DNA of 64,000 nucleotides from Novosphingobium olei (GCF_012927405.1 NZ_JABBGM010000004.1:124001-188000), one strand, 5' to 3'. Counted from the stretch's first letter, positions 39,162-48,790 are shown. Translations and numbers: made by a program. Notes: generated by a model from the letters alone, not told the origin.

Positions 39162-39926
39162 ATGAAACGCCTTATTCTTGCTGCTTCGCTTGCTGCACTG
39201 CCGCTTTGCGCGGTCCCGCTTGCCGCCAATGCCCAGCAGCTTTCCACTGCTCCGGTTGTCGCGCCTGGCAATTCGGTCCTGACCGTTTCTGCCGACGGCC
39301 GCTCGACCCGCAGCCCCGATCTTGCGACGTTCAACGCCGGGGTCACCACGCAGGCCAAGACCGCCAGCGCCGCGCTCGCCGAAAATGCGGGCAAGATGAA
39401 CGCGGTGATCACAGCGCTCAAGAAGGCGGGCATCGCCGACCGCGACATCCAGACCAGCAATCTCTCGGTCAATCCCGTCTATGGCCAGCCCAAGCGGCTC
39501 GCCGATGGCACCACCGAAGGCGACCCGGTAATCATCGCCTACCAGGCGACCAACCAGGTCCAGGTGCGCCAGCGCAAGCTCGACCAGTACGGCAAGGTGA
39601 TCGACACCCTCGTCAATGCCGGTGCCAATCAGGTCAACGGCCCCAGCTTCGAGCTCGAGGACAGTGACGGCGCGATGGACGAAGCGCGCATCGCCGCGAT
39701 GAAGAAGGCGCGCGCGCGCGCCGACCTCTATGCCAAAGCCGCGGGTTTGCGGGTCGTACGCGTCCTGACCATCAACGAAAGCGGTGGCTGGAGCCCGCAG
39801 CCAGTGCTGTTTGCCCGCGCAGAAAAGATGATGGACGCCGCCCCGCCCGCGCCGCCGAGCCCGGTCGCAGCAGGCGAACTGGAAATGCGCGCCAACGTCA
39901 CCGTTACTTACGAGCTGGCACCCTGA
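39162..39926 (+). CDS. SIMPL-domain (DUF541) exported protein
   Basis: This 254-residue exported protein has a signal peptide (about 1-23, ending PLAANA) and the SIMPL/DUF541 domain, with the AEL-x-like AAMKKARARADLYAKAAGLRV segment in the C-terminal half. The family sits in the periplasm or membrane and is linked to oxidative stress in some bacteria; no biochemical role is proven. Start 39162 follows AGGGAG. trpF follows after 51 bp. Confidence 0.82.
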   Translation: MKRLILAASLAALPLCAVPLAANAQQLSTAPVVAPGNSVLTVSADGRSTRSPDLATFNAGVTTQAKTASAALAENAGKMNAVITALKKAGIADRDIQTSNLSVNPVYGQPKRLADGTTEGDPVIIAYQATNQVQVRQRKLDQYGKVIDTLVNAGANQVNGPSFELEDSDGAMDEARIAAMKKARARADLYAKAAGLRVVRVLTINESGGWSPQPVLFARAEKMMDAAPPAPPSPVAAGELEMRANVTVTYELAP

Positions 39927-39977
39927 AGGGCTGTCGCGATTGACCTCATGCGCGCCGCCGTCCTATCGGCTGCGCGC

Positions 39978-40622
39978 ATGAGTACTGCCCGGATCAAGAT
40001 CTGCGGGGTCAATACCCCGGCCGCGCTCGATGCCGCCGTTCGCCATCGTGCCGATTACCTGGGCTTCGTGTTTTTCGCCAAGAGCCCCCGCAACCTCGCT
40101 TTGCGCGATGCCGCCGCGCTTGGGGCCCGGCTGTCCGGCCGTGCCAGCGCGGTCGGGCTGTTTGTCGATGCCGACGATGCGACGATTGCCGAAGCGGCCA
40201 GCGCCGCCCGCCTTGGTGCGATCCAGCTTCACGGCAAGGAAAGTCCCGAACGGGTGGCGGCTCTTCGCGGCCAGCTTGGCCTGCCGGTGTGGAAGGCCGT
40301 GTCTGTCTCCAGCCGTGCCGACATCGACGCCGCCGCGCGATATGCTGGCGCCGCCGATCTGGTCCTGTTCGATGCCAAGGCGCCCAAGGGCGCCGATCTG
40401 CCCGGCGGACTTGGCCTGGTGTTCGATTGGACCTTGCTTGCCGGCTACCGCGCGCCCTTTGCCTGGGGCCTTGCCGGCGGCCTTTCGCCCGACAACGTCG
40501 CCGAAGCCATTCGCGTGACCGGCGCACCGCTGGTTGACGTCTCTTCCGGCGTCGAAAGCGCCCCCGGCGTCAAGGACGAGGGCCGCATTGCCGCCTTCGC
40601 CAGCGCCGTCCGCGCCGCCTGA
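39978..40622 (+). CDS. trpF: Phosphoribosylanthranilate isomerase
   Basis: TrpF converts N-(5'-phosphoribosyl)anthranilate to CdRP in tryptophan synthesis. The 214-residue TIM-barrel protein has the opening IKICGVNTPAAL with the catalytic Cys, FVFFAKSPRN, IQLHGKE, and a catalytic Asp in VLFDAKAPKG. The C-terminal DVSSGVESAPGVKD is the phosphate-binding end. I start at 39978 (MSTARIK). It lies on its own before the outer-membrane protein gene; trpB is 900 bp further. Confidence 0.95.
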   Translation: MSTARIKICGVNTPAALDAAVRHRADYLGFVFFAKSPRNLALRDAAALGARLSGRASAVGLFVDADDATIAEAASAARLGAIQLHGKESPERVAALRGQLGLPVWKAVSVSSRADIDAAARYAGAADLVLFDAKAPKGADLPGGLGLVFDWTLLAGYRAPFAWGLAGGLSPDNVAEAIRVTGAPLVDVSSGVESAPGVKDEGRIAAFASAVRAA

Positions 40623-40632
40623 CCGCCAAAGA

Positions 40633-40663
40633 AAAAGGGCGGCCTCCCGAAGGAGACCGCCCG
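40633..40663 (-). terminator. Terminator of the outer-membrane protein gene
   Basis: A GC-rich hairpin (40638-40648 with about 40653-40663, one mismatch) is followed on the minus strand by TTTTTCTTT. It lies about 40 bp after the minus-strand gene's stop. It also sits just after the trpF stop on the plus strand, where it has no T-run. Confidence 0.75.
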
Positions 40664-40698
40664 AATGTCCGAAACACGCGGCGCAATGCCGCGCTGGA

Positions 40699-41157
40699 TC
40701 AGAACTTGGTGCCGACGCCGACAGCAACCGCGTCGAAGTCAGGCAGGCCGTCCTTCACGAAGAAGTGGCGATATTCCACCTTGCCGTAGAGGTTGCCGAA
40801 CGAGTGCTGGTAACCGCCACCAAGCGTCCAGGTGCCAACGCAGCCCGAGCAATTCTTGGTGTTGTAGCCACCGACGGCGTAGAGCTTGCCGTCTTCGCCA
40901 AGCTTCGCGCCGGCGCGGCCGTTGAAGCCGAACGTCACGCGCGTGTCGCTGGTGAGGATCTTGTCAGCCGAGACTTCGGCGCCAACAAACGTGGCCGAAC
41001 CGAGGTCGTAGTCATAACCGGCGGCGACACCGGCGATCGCTTCGCTGTCACCATGGCTCCACACGACGCCGCCACGCGCTTCGACGCGGGCTTCGTTGGC
41101 AAGGGCGGGGGTGGCGGCGACAAGCGATGCCGCAGCTGCGAGAAGGATCGTACGCAT
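40699..41157 (-). CDS. Outer-membrane beta-barrel protein
   Basis: This 152-residue exported protein has a signal peptide (MRTILLAAAASLVAATPALA) and alternating glycine/aromatic strands such as FGFNGRAGAKL and YGKVEYRHFFVK, ending in a phenylalanine as outer-membrane barrels do. It probably forms an 8-stranded barrel. A pair of cysteines is close together (CSGC). AGGAG precedes the ATG by 9 nt. Function unknown. Confidence 0.75.
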   Translation of the reverse strand: MRTILLAAAASLVAATPALANEARVEARGGVVWSHGDSEAIAGVAAGYDYDLGSATFVGAEVSADKILTSDTRVTFGFNGRAGAKLGEDGKLYAVGGYNTKNCSGCVGTWTLGGGYQHSFGNLYGKVEYRHFFVKDGLPDFDAVAVGVGTKF

Positions 41158-41530
41158 TGATGTAAACTCCTGAACTACAAGCCCCTTCTTGGCTGGGGGC
41201 GGGGCGGGAGCTAGGAGCGGTGAGGCGCAGGGGCAATCCCCGCACTGCAACAAAACTGTAATAACGGTGAAGTTGTGCCATAATTGCCACACAGAGATTG
41301 CAGGCAAGTTTAAGTATATCACAGTAAAGAAATACAAACGCCGAAAGGCGGCCCTGTTACCAGAACCGCCTTCCACGACGTGACGTGCTCCCCCTAGCCG
41401 CGCTGCATTGCAGTACGATGAACGGACATGAACAGCGTGTGACAGGGACCCGGCTTCGCGGTCTGCGCCCCGGATGCCCGACGGGGCTGGAAACTGGACA
41501 TTCGCGCCCCGCTCTGCCAACGCGCGAGCC
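41158..41530. other. 373-bp divergent gap with AT-rich centre
   Basis: This lies between the outer-membrane gene and trpB. Bases about 41243-41340 are visibly AT-rich compared with their surroundings and probably carry the promoter(s) of the minus-strand gene. I find no gene, tRNA or attenuator here. Confidence 0.5.
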
Positions 41531-42745
41531 ATGACCACGATGACGCCCAACAGCTTCCGCACCCTGCCCGACGAGCGCGGCCACTTCGGCCAGTTCGGCG
41601 GCCGCTACGTTGCTGAAACGCTGATGCCGCTGATCCTCGATCTCGAGGCGGAATATCGCAAGGCAAAGGCGGATCCCGCCTTCCAGGCCGAGTTCGACGA
41701 CCTGCTCGAACACTATGTCGGCCGGCCTAGCCCGCTCTACTTCGCGCCGCGCCTCACCGCCGAACTCGGCGGCGCGCAGATCTGGTTCAAGCGCGACGAG
41801 CTGAATCACACCGGCGCGCACAAGATCAACAATTGCGTCGGCCAGATCCTGCTCGCCATGCGCATGGGCAAGACGCGGATTATCGCCGAAACCGGCGCGG
41901 GCCAGCATGGCGTCGCCACCGCCACCGTCTGCGCGCGGTTCGGCCTGCCCTGCACCATCTTCATGGGCGCGACCGACGTCGCCCGCCAGCAGCCCAACGT
42001 GTTCCGCATGAAGCTCCTGGGTGCCGAAGTCGTGCCCGTCACGGCGGGCGCAGGCACGCTCAAGGACGCGATGAACGAGGCGCTGCGTGATTGGGTCGCG
42101 AACGTCCACAACACGTTCTACATCATCGGCACCGCCGCCGGCCCGCACCCCTATCCCGAGCTGGTACGCGATTTCCAGAGCGTGATCGGGCGCGAAGCGC
42201 GCGAACAGCTGCTGTCCCGCACCGGCCGCCTGCCCGACCTGCTCGTCGCCGCGATCGGCGGCGGCAGCAACGCCATCGGTCTGTTCCACCCCTTCCTCGA
42301 CGACAGCAGCGTCAAGATGCTCGGGGTCGAAGCGGCGGGCCACGGGCTCGACAAGGAACACGCCGCATCGCTCGCCGGGGGCCGCCCGGGCATCCTCCAC
42401 GGCAACAAGACCTACCTGCTGCAGGACGCAGACGGCCAGATCACCGAAGGCCACTCGATCTCGGCCGGGCTCGACTACCCCGGCATCGGGCCCGAGCACG
42501 CCTGGCTCAAGGAAATCGGTCGCGTCGATTACACTTCGGTCACCGACAAGGAAGCCTTGGACGCCTTCCAGCTGCTCTGCCGCACCGAAGGCATCATCCC
42601 CGCGCTCGAACCCAGCCACGCCATCGCCGCCGTGGCCAAGGTCGCGCCGACGCTGCCCAAGGACACCATCATCCTCGCCAACCTTTGCGGCCGCGGCGAC
42701 AAGGACATCTTCTCGGTCGCCGAGCATCTGGGGGTGAAGATTTGA
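41531..42745 (+). CDS. trpB: Tryptophan synthase beta chain
   Basis: TrpB condenses indole with serine on PLP to make tryptophan. The 404-residue protein opens with [17 protein letters not shown], carries the PLP lysine in [12 protein letters not shown], and GGGSNAIG near the phosphate-binding site. Start 41531 (MTTMTPNSF) is preferred; ATG 41540 is also possible. It is followed by a small membrane ORF and then trpA. Confidence 0.97.
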   Translation: MTTMTPNSFRTLPDERGHFGQFGGRYVAETLMPLILDLEAEYRKAKADPAFQAEFDDLLEHYVGRPSPLYFAPRLTAELGGAQIWFKRDELNHTGAHKINNCVGQILLAMRMGKTRIIAETGAGQHGVATATVCARFGLPCTIFMGATDVARQQPNVFRMKLLGAEVVPVTAGAGTLKDAMNEALRDWVANVHNTFYIIGTAAGPHPYPELVRDFQSVIGREAREQLLSRTGRLPDLLVAAIGGGSNAIGLFHPFLDDSSVKMLGVEAAGHGLDKEHAASLAGGRPGILHGNKTYLLQDADGQITEGHSISAGLDYPGIGPEHAWLKEIGRVDYTSVTDKEALDAFQLLCRTEGIIPALEPSHAIAAVAKVAPTLPKDTIILANLCGRGDKDIFSVAEHLGVKI

Positions 42746-42984
42746 AAGTGACCGCAGGCCTGGCTGCTATTGCTGCGATTGGCCTGCTGACGGCGTCGAT
42801 CACGCTTATGGCTTGGGGCAACTCGGACCAGTTTCACTGGCAACCAATGGACCCCAGAGCTCCAAGGTGTGAATTCGACTGCGAACCCATGGGCTTCGGT
42901 AAAGTGCTGGTTGCCATTTCTTTCGCCAGCTTTTGCGGAGCCGTTGTTTCTGCTGTCATAGCGATCTGGAAGCTAATCAGATGA
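42742..42984 (+). CDS. Small two-helix membrane protein between trpB and trpA
   Basis: This is an 80-codon open frame starting at TTG 42742, which overlaps the trpB stop (TTGA); GTG 42748 is an alternative start. The product has two hydrophobic segments (about 5-26 and 54-76) joined by a 25-residue polar loop with two cysteines (CEFDCEP). Its stop overlaps the trpA start as ATGA. The overlaps at both ends and the frame-preserving layout argue that it is translated. Base use in the second half is less GC-rich than the trp genes. I do not recognise it. Confidence 0.6.
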   Translation: MKVTAGLAAIAAIGLLTASITLMAWGNSDQFHWQPMDPRAPRCEFDCEPMGFGKVLVAISFASFCGAVVSAVIAIWKLIR

Positions 42985-43781
42985 CCCGCCTCGCCTCCGC
43001 CTTTGCCAAGGGCCATCCCGCCCTCGTCTGCTTCGTCACCGCCGGTGACCCGACGCCCGACGCCACGCCCGCGATCCTCGACGCGCTGGTCGAAGGCGGG
43101 GCGGACGTGATCGAGCTGGGCATGCCGTTCACCGATCCGATGGCCGATGGCCCGGCGATCCAGCTCGCCAACCTGCGCAGCCTTGGCGCGGGCACCACGA
43201 CGGCCGACATCCTGCGGATCGCGACCGACTTCCGCACCCGCCATCCCGACGTGCCGCTGGTGTTGATGGGCTATGCCAATCCGATGACCATTCGCGGCCC
43301 CGAATGGTTTGCAGACGCCTGCGCCAAGGCCGGCGTCGATGGCGTGATCTGCGTCGACATTCCGCCCGAGGAAGATCCCGAGCTCGGCCCCGCCCTGCGC
43401 GCCAAGGGCATTTCGCCGATCCGCCTCGCCACGCCGACCACCGACGACGCCCGCCTGCCTGCGGTGCTCGAAGGCTCGTCGGGCTTTCTCTATTACGTCT
43501 CTGTTGCGGGCATCACCGGCAAGCAGTCCGCCGCGCTCGATTCGATCGAGCAGGCGATGCAGCGGCTGAAGGCCCACGCCGAAATCCCCGTCGCGGTCGG
43601 CTTCGGCGTCCGCACGCCCGAACAGGCGGGGCCAATCGCACGCGTCGCCGATGGCGTCGTCGTCGGCTCGGCACTGGTCGATCTGATCGCAGAACACGGC
43701 GCCAACGCCGCCGAACCTGTGCGCAAGCTCGTCTCCGCGCTTGCCCAGGCCGTGCATTCGGCGCGAAAGGAACTCGCATGA
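42981..43781 (+). CDS. trpA: Tryptophan synthase alpha chain
   Basis: TrpA cleaves indole-3-glycerol phosphate to indole, which is channelled to TrpB. The 266-residue TIM-barrel protein has [19 protein letters not shown], with the catalytic Glu and Asp, [13 protein letters not shown], and the phosphate-binding [10 protein letters not shown]. The ATG at 42981 overlaps the stop of the small membrane ORF. Its own stop overlaps accD (ATGA). Confidence 0.97.
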   Translation: MTRLASAFAKGHPALVCFVTAGDPTPDATPAILDALVEGGADVIELGMPFTDPMADGPAIQLANLRSLGAGTTTADILRIATDFRTRHPDVPLVLMGYANPMTIRGPEWFADACAKAGVDGVICVDIPPEEDPELGPALRAKGISPIRLATPTTDDARLPAVLEGSSGFLYYVSVAGITGKQSAALDSIEQAMQRLKAHAEIPVAVGFGVRTPEQAGPIARVADGVVVGSALVDLIAEHGANAAEPVRKLVSALAQAVHSARKELA

Positions 43782-44629
43782 GCAGCTGGCTAACCCGCGT
43801 CCGCAACGCGCTTCCCTTCACCCCGAAGCGCGACACGCCCGACAACCTGTGGATCAAGTGCCCTTCGTGCAGCGAGATGCTGTTCACCAAGGAATACGAG
43901 GACAACCTCTCGGTCTGCCCGCGCTGTGAGCATCACGGCCGCATCGGCGCCGACGCGCGCCTTGCGCAATTGCTCGATCCCGGTTTCGAGCTGCTGCCCG
44001 CGCCCAAGGTCAAGGAAGACCCGCTCAAGTTCCGCGACAGCAAGAAGTACACCGACCGTCTGAAGGCCGCCAAGGCCGCCAACCCGCATCCTGATGCGAT
44101 GACCAACGCCTTCGGCACCATCGAAGGGCACAAGGCCGTGGTCGGTGTGCAGGACTTCGCCTTCATGGGCGGCTCGATGGGCATGGCCGTGGGCAACGCC
44201 TTCCTCGCCGGCATCGATCGCGCGGTGAAGGAAAAGTGCCCCTATGTCGCGGTCACCGCTGCCGGCGGCGCGCGCATGCAGGAAGGCATTCTCAGCCTGA
44301 TGCAGATGCCGCGCACCACCGTCGGCATTGCCAAGCTGCACGCGGCAGGCCAGCCCTATATCGTGATCCTGACCGATCCGACGACCGGCGGCGTCACCGC
44401 CAGCTACGCTATGCTGGGCGACGTTCAGATCGCCGAACCCGGCGCGCTCATCGGCTTTGCCGGCCAGCGCGTGATCCAGGACACCATCCGCGAAAAGCTG
44501 CCTGAAGGCTTCCAGCGCGCCGAGTACCTGCACGATCACGGCATGCTCGACATGGTCGTGCACCGCCACGCGCTCAAGGAAACCCTCGCCAGGACGATCG
44601 GCTATCTGACGGCGGCCAAGGCGGCATGA
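43778..44629 (+). CDS. accD: Acetyl-CoA carboxylase carboxyltransferase beta subunit
   Basis: AccD with AccA transfers the carboxyl group to acetyl-CoA, giving malonyl-CoA. The 283-residue protein has an N-terminal zinc ribbon (CPSC and CPRC), then the carboxyltransferase domain with [17 protein letters not shown] and [17 protein letters not shown]. The ATG overlaps the trpA stop. The trpB-trpA-accD-folC order is common in proteobacteria. Confidence 0.96.
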   Translation: MSSWLTRVRNALPFTPKRDTPDNLWIKCPSCSEMLFTKEYEDNLSVCPRCEHHGRIGADARLAQLLDPGFELLPAPKVKEDPLKFRDSKKYTDRLKAAKAANPHPDAMTNAFGTIEGHKAVVGVQDFAFMGGSMGMAVGNAFLAGIDRAVKEKCPYVAVTAAGGARMQEGILSLMQMPRTTVGIAKLHAAGQPYIVILTDPTTGGVTASYAMLGDVQIAEPGALIGFAGQRVIQDTIREKLPEGFQRAEYLHDHGMLDMVVHRHALKETLARTIGYLTAAKAA

Positions 44630-44631
44630 GC

Positions 44632-44752
44632 CCCTCCACCTTCCGGCGGACGGTCCCCCTCCCCGAGCAAGCTCGGGAAGGATAAACTTGGCCAGATCCT
44701 CCCCGAGCTTGCTCGGGTAGGTGGCAGCGCGAAGCGCTGACGGAGGGGTAGA
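44632..44752. repeat. REP-like element between accD and folC
   Basis: Two palindromes, CCCGAGCAAGCTCGGG (44662-44677) and CCCGAGCTTGCTCGGG (44702-44717), face each other, 24 bp apart. A third hairpin CAGCGC-GAA-GCGCTG is at 44725-44739. The element fills the accD-folC gap. Its right end GGAGGGG (44742-44748) is also the ribosome-binding site of folC. Confidence 0.75.
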
Positions 44753-46060
44753 TTGCGCGATTTCGCCATTTCCGACGATCCGGCGGTCCAGGACCAACTG
44801 GACCGCCTCGGCGCGCTCTCGCTGCCGACCGGGCGCCTGGGGCTCGACACCGTGCGCGCCCTGCTTGCCCGCGTCGGCAACCCGCAGGATGCGCTGCCGC
44901 CGGTGTTCCACGTCGCCGGCACCAACGGCAAGGGCTCGACTTGCGCCTACTTGCGCGCGATCCTCGAAGCGCAGGGCCTGAAGGTCCACGCCGCAACCAA
45001 GCCGCACCTGGTCCGCTACAACGAACGCATCCGCATCGCCGGGCGCCTCGTTTCGGACGAACTGCTCGCCGAACTGCTCAGGCACGTGCTCGACGCGGGC
45101 GAGGACCTAGCGCCCTCGTTCTTCGAGGTCACCACCGTCGCCACCTTCCTCGCCTTCCATCGCGAACCCGCCGACGTCTGCGTGATCGAGACCGGGCTCG
45201 GCGGGCGGCTCGATGCCACCAATGTGCTCAAGACCGCCGCCGCCTGCGGCATCGCGACGCTGGGCATGGACCACGAAGCCTTCCTCCTCGCGCCAGAGGA
45301 CGGCGTCCCCACCGATCCGCTCGCCCGCATCGCGTTCGAAAAGGCGAGCATCGCCAAGGCGGGCGTGCCGCTGGTGACGCAAGCCTATCCCGCCAACGCC
45401 GCCGCCTCGGTGCTGGAAACCGCCGCCAAGCTTGGCGCGAGCGTGGTCATGCGCGGCCGCGACTGGGACGCGCGCGCCGACAGCGCGATCCACTACCGCG
45501 ACGCGAACGGCGAACTGCTGCTCCCCCTCCCCGCCCTCGCCGGCGCGCACCAGGCCGACAACGCCGCGCTCGCCGTCGCCATGCTGCGTCACCAGAGTGT
45601 GATCGAGGTCGGCCATGCCGCGATGGCCAAGGGCATCGTCGACGCGCGCTGGCCCGCCCGCCTGCAGCGCCTGGGCCACGGCCCGCTCACCGACATCGTC
45701 GCCGGCCGCACCGTCTGGCTCGACGGCGGCCACAACCCGGACGCGGGCGAAGCCATCGCCCGCCACCTCGCCGCGCAACCGCCGGTGCACATCGTCATGG
45801 GCATGCTGAAGGCCAAGGACCCCGGCGCGTTGCTGCGCCCCCTGGGCAGCCACGCCCTGTCGCTGTCGATCGTCCCCGCCCCAGGCCACGACGCGCACAG
45901 CCCCGAAGACTTCGCCCCGTTCAGCGCGCTGCCGGTGCAGAGCTTCCCCGACGTCGCCTCCGCCCTGCGCGCCCTGCCGCCCGAAGGCGACGTCCTCATC
46001 GCCGGCTCGCTCTACCTAGCGGGCGAAGTGCTGCGCCAGAACGAGGAAGTGCCGGACTGA
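44753..46060 (+). CDS. folC: Dihydrofolate/folylpolyglutamate synthase
   Basis: FolC adds glutamate to dihydropteroate and folates. The 435-residue Mur-ligase-related protein has the P-loop HVAGTNGKGSTCAY (about 49-62), a central GLGGRLDATNVL segment and the C-terminal VWLDGGHNPDAG. The start is TTG 44753, with GGAGGGG 4 nt upstream; this ribosome-binding site lies at the end of a REP-like element. The next ATG in frame is far inside the protein. Confidence 0.93.
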   Translation: MRDFAISDDPAVQDQLDRLGALSLPTGRLGLDTVRALLARVGNPQDALPPVFHVAGTNGKGSTCAYLRAILEAQGLKVHAATKPHLVRYNERIRIAGRLVSDELLAELLRHVLDAGEDLAPSFFEVTTVATFLAFHREPADVCVIETGLGGRLDATNVLKTAAACGIATLGMDHEAFLLAPEDGVPTDPLARIAFEKASIAKAGVPLVTQAYPANAAASVLETAAKLGASVVMRGRDWDARADSAIHYRDANGELLLPLPALAGAHQADNAALAVAMLRHQSVIEVGHAAMAKGIVDARWPARLQRLGHGPLTDIVAGRTVWLDGGHNPDAGEAIARHLAAQPPVHIVMGMLKAKDPGALLRPLGSHALSLSIVPAPGHDAHSPEDFAPFSALPVQSFPDVASALRALPPEGDVLIAGSLYLAGEVLRQNEEVPD

Positions 46061-46105
46061 CGCGGGGTTGCGCGGGCAACTGCTGCAGTGCGCAACATAG
46101 CCTCT

Positions 46106-46232
46106 CCGTCGCCCCGTGCTCGACACGGGGCTGGGCTTTTCGCCCGGCGTGCCATTTGGCATCGGACTCAGTTCGAGAAAGCAGAGCCCGCACAGAAAAT
46201 AGCCAAGCCCCGTGTCAAGCACGGGGCGACGG
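46106..46232. repeat. 32-bp inverted repeat downstream of folC
   Basis: The arms 46106-46137 and 46201-46232 are reverse complements with 2 mismatches, separated by 63 bp. Each arm contains an internal hairpin around CCCCGTGCTCGACACGGGG or its partner. It sits between folC and the low-GC DMP19 gene and looks like a BIME-type pair. Confidence 0.75.
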
Positions 46233-46329
46233 GAGCTTTTGATGATGGAGCGGTGTGCGAAAAAGGCGGCAAAGCTGGAGGTAGCGGACATATCTTGCGA
46301 GGGTCCATCGTGCCTGCCAGACTAAGCTG

Positions 46330-46959
46330 GTGGAAAAGATACCGTGCAACGAATGTGGGGCTTTGATCCGGCCCGCTACCGCGGAGAGCACAGGCGGCAT
46401 CTGCATGGCCTGCAAGCAAGGCATAAGAAAAAACATAGATGATTCTCGGGCTTACTACCAGAGAATCAAACAGTATGACCCCTATCGCGAACTATGGAAA
46501 TCATTAGTCGAGAGGAGTTCCAAAGATCCAAGCCTGCTCGATTTCACGCGCGCTGAGAAGACATACTTCACGGTTGGGTTGCTCGAAGGTGAAGTCTATA
46601 ATGGCGGGTTCGATCAACTATTTTGGAACAGCGCAGGCAACTATTACAAAATCGCTTTAGATGGGCTGGAAGAGATAGGCGCAACCGCGTCCCTCCGTAT
46701 TGCCAGAGAGGCAGCTCGGGTTATTTTTGGTCGGTCAGAGCCATCTCCGGATCAACGAAAACGCTGGCGAATTTTAAAATCGAAAACTTATCGCCTACAG
46801 GAATTTTTCATTGGCCACCGCAAGAGGTTATGCCTTGAGGCCTTGGACAAACAATTCTGTGCTGATCCTGATACTCTAAATGATCGTCTAACCAGTTATG
46901 CAAATCCGCAAGAACTAATCACGCCATTTTTGAAAGATGATGGTGGCCTCCGTTTTTAG
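46330..46959 (+). CDS. DMP19-family (DUF4375) protein with N-terminal zinc ribbon
   Basis: This 209-residue protein has four cysteines near the N-terminus (6, 9, 25, 28) arranged as a CxxC...CxxC zinc ribbon. The DUF4375 core follows, EVYNGGFDQLFWNSAGNYY with AREAARVIFG. The family is named after a Neisseria DNA mimic protein, DMP19, but most members are unassigned. The start is GTG 46330, with a weak ribosome-binding site. Codons are visibly richer in A and T than those of neighbouring genes, which suggests acquisition by transfer. Confidence 0.75.
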   Translation: MEKIPCNECGALIRPATAESTGGICMACKQGIRKNIDDSRAYYQRIKQYDPYRELWKSLVERSSKDPSLLDFTRAEKTYFTVGLLEGEVYNGGFDQLFWNSAGNYYKIALDGLEEIGATASLRIAREAARVIFGRSEPSPDQRKRWRILKSKTYRLQEFFIGHRKRLCLEALDKQFCADPDTLNDRLTSYANPQELITPFLKDDGGLRF

Positions 46960-47004
46960 CGCCAGCAACATCGTCCTGTCCAAAACCTGTCCTTCCACGC
47001 GCAC

Positions 47005-48690
47005 CTATTTCCTCTCCGCTCGCGCCACCCGCACCCACTCCAGCAGCACCATCACCACCGCCACCAGCCCCGCCGCCGCGGTCCAGCGGAACACCGTCGC
47101 GTAGCCATAGGTGTCGAACGCCTCCCCCGCGATGCCACGCCCCAGCGAGCCGATCAGGAAGGTGAGCGAGGACAGCAGCGCGTATTGCACCGCCGTATAG
47201 CTCTTGCTGACGATCCCCGACATGTAGGCGACGAAAGCCGCGCCGGCGATCCCGGTCGAAACGTTCTCGAAGCTGATCGCCAGCAGCAGCCGCACCATCC
47301 GCGCGTCGAAGCCGAACAGGGCGAACAGCGCGTTGAGGCCGGTGGCGTTGCCCACCGCGTCGATGTGCCGCGCGCCTTCGGCAAGGTCGGCATAGACGAA
47401 GTTGCCCAGGATCGGCAGGATCGCGCCGATCAGGATCGTCGGCATCCGCCCCAGCGCGGTGAAAAGGTAGCCGCCCAGGCTGATGCCGAGGATCGTCATG
47501 AAGATGCCGAACAGCTTCGAGGCGAAGGCGACCTCGTCCTTGGTGTACTTCAGGTGCTCGAGGTAGAACGGGAAGGCGAAGCTCGACCAGATGTTGTAGC
47601 ACAGCGTGTAGGTCAGGATCATGCCGATCACGATCAGCACGCCCCAGCGCAGCCGCCCCGAAAGCTCGGCCAACGGCGATACCAGCGCGACATATAGGTG
47701 GTTCGCCGCCGTGCGCAGCGGCGAAACGCGCGCATCGGGCGCGGTCAGCACGGCGCGGCCATGCGCCTTGAGCCAGTTGGTCAGCGCCGCGACCACCAGC
47801 GGCACCACCACCGTCGCGACCACGATCCACGGACCATAGCTGCGGGTAAAATCGCTCACCGAAGGGTGCGGGCTTGCGGGATCGGCAGGCGCCAGCATGC
47901 CGACCATGAAGTGCCCGATCGTCCCGATCGCCCAGGCCCAGCTGACGCCGACCACCGCCAGCGCCGCCCAGCGCGCGGAGGGCGCCAGTTCGCCCGGCTG
48001 CGCCAGCGCCGCATGAAGCGCGCCCTGTTCGGCGCGCGGCGTATCGGGCGCACGCAGCGTCACCACCAGCATGATCGCCACGATCAGCCCCGCCATCGAC
48101 AGGTAGACCAGCGGCCAACTCATCCGACCCGCCATCACCAGCGCCAGCGCGCCACCGACGATGGAGGCGATGCGATAGCCGAACTGGTAGATCGACGAGA
48201 GCAGCTCGACCGGCGTCGCCTCGTCCGCAACTTCGATCCGCCAGGCATCCACCGCCACGTCCTGCGTCGCCGAAGCGAAGGCGGCGAAGAACGCGAACAG
48301 CGCGAAGGTGCCGATGGCGGTCGCGGGATTGGTCGCGGCAAGCCCGCCGAAGCCCAGCACCAGCACCATCTGGCACAAGAGGATCCAGCTCTTGCGCCGC
48401 CCCAGCCGGTCGAGCCCCGGCAGCGGCATCCGGTCCACCAGCGGCGACCACAGGAACTTGAACGAATAGGACAGGCCGATCCAGCTGAGCACGCCGATCG
48501 TCGCCAGGTCGATCTTTTCCTCGCCCAGCCAGGCGTTGAGCGTGCCGATCAGCAGCGCATAGGGCAGGCCCGATGAGAACCCGAAGCCCAGCATCGTGGC
48601 CGACTTGCGCTGGCGCAGCGCGATCCTGAGCAGCTTCAACCCCTTGGGGCGAGCCGGCTTTGCGCCGTCGTTGGCGGCACTCGATGCCAT
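47005..48690 (-). CDS. ampG: AmpG-type muropeptide MFS transporter
   Basis: AmpG imports anhydromuropeptides from the periplasm for recycling. The 561-residue membrane protein has the family's opening GFSSGLPYALLIGTLNAWL, then LSWIGLSYSFKFLWSPLVDR and ATQDVAVDAWRIEV. About 12-14 membrane segments are visible, with a long insertion in the middle. It is longer than E. coli AmpG (about 490). It lies 30 kb from the LD-carboxypeptidase/Mpl-like pair, with no shared operon. Confidence 0.88.
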   Translation of the reverse strand: MASSAANDGAKPARPKGLKLLRIALRQRKSATMLGFGFSSGLPYALLIGTLNAWLGEEKIDLATIGVLSWIGLSYSFKFLWSPLVDRMPLPGLDRLGRRKSWILLCQMVLVLGFGGLAATNPATAIGTFALFAFFAAFASATQDVAVDAWRIEVADEATPVELLSSIYQFGYRIASIVGGALALVMAGRMSWPLVYLSMAGLIVAIMLVVTLRAPDTPRAEQGALHAALAQPGELAPSARWAALAVVGVSWAWAIGTIGHFMVGMLAPADPASPHPSVSDFTRSYGPWIVVATVVVPLVVAALTNWLKAHGRAVLTAPDARVSPLRTAANHLYVALVSPLAELSGRLRWGVLIVIGMILTYTLCYNIWSSFAFPFYLEHLKYTKDEVAFASKLFGIFMTILGISLGGYLFTALGRMPTILIGAILPILGNFVYADLAEGARHIDAVGNATGLNALFALFGFDARMVRLLLAISFENVSTGIAGAAFVAYMSGIVSKSYTAVQYALLSSLTFLIGSLGRGIAGEAFDTYGYATVFRWTAAAGLVAVVMVLLEWVRVARAERK

Positions 48691-48790
48691 GCGATCCGGT
48701 GTCCCTTGTCCAATTGTCGTAGGAGATTAGCGGCGTTTCGGGGTAAGGCTAGGCCGATAACGGCGAAAAGCCGGGCAGAAGGAGAGGACG

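Noticed and set aside
41158..41530. AT-rich block as an origin, phage site or tRNA
   Set aside because: No repeats, cloverleaf or integrase were seen; a promoter region for the outer-membrane protein explains it.
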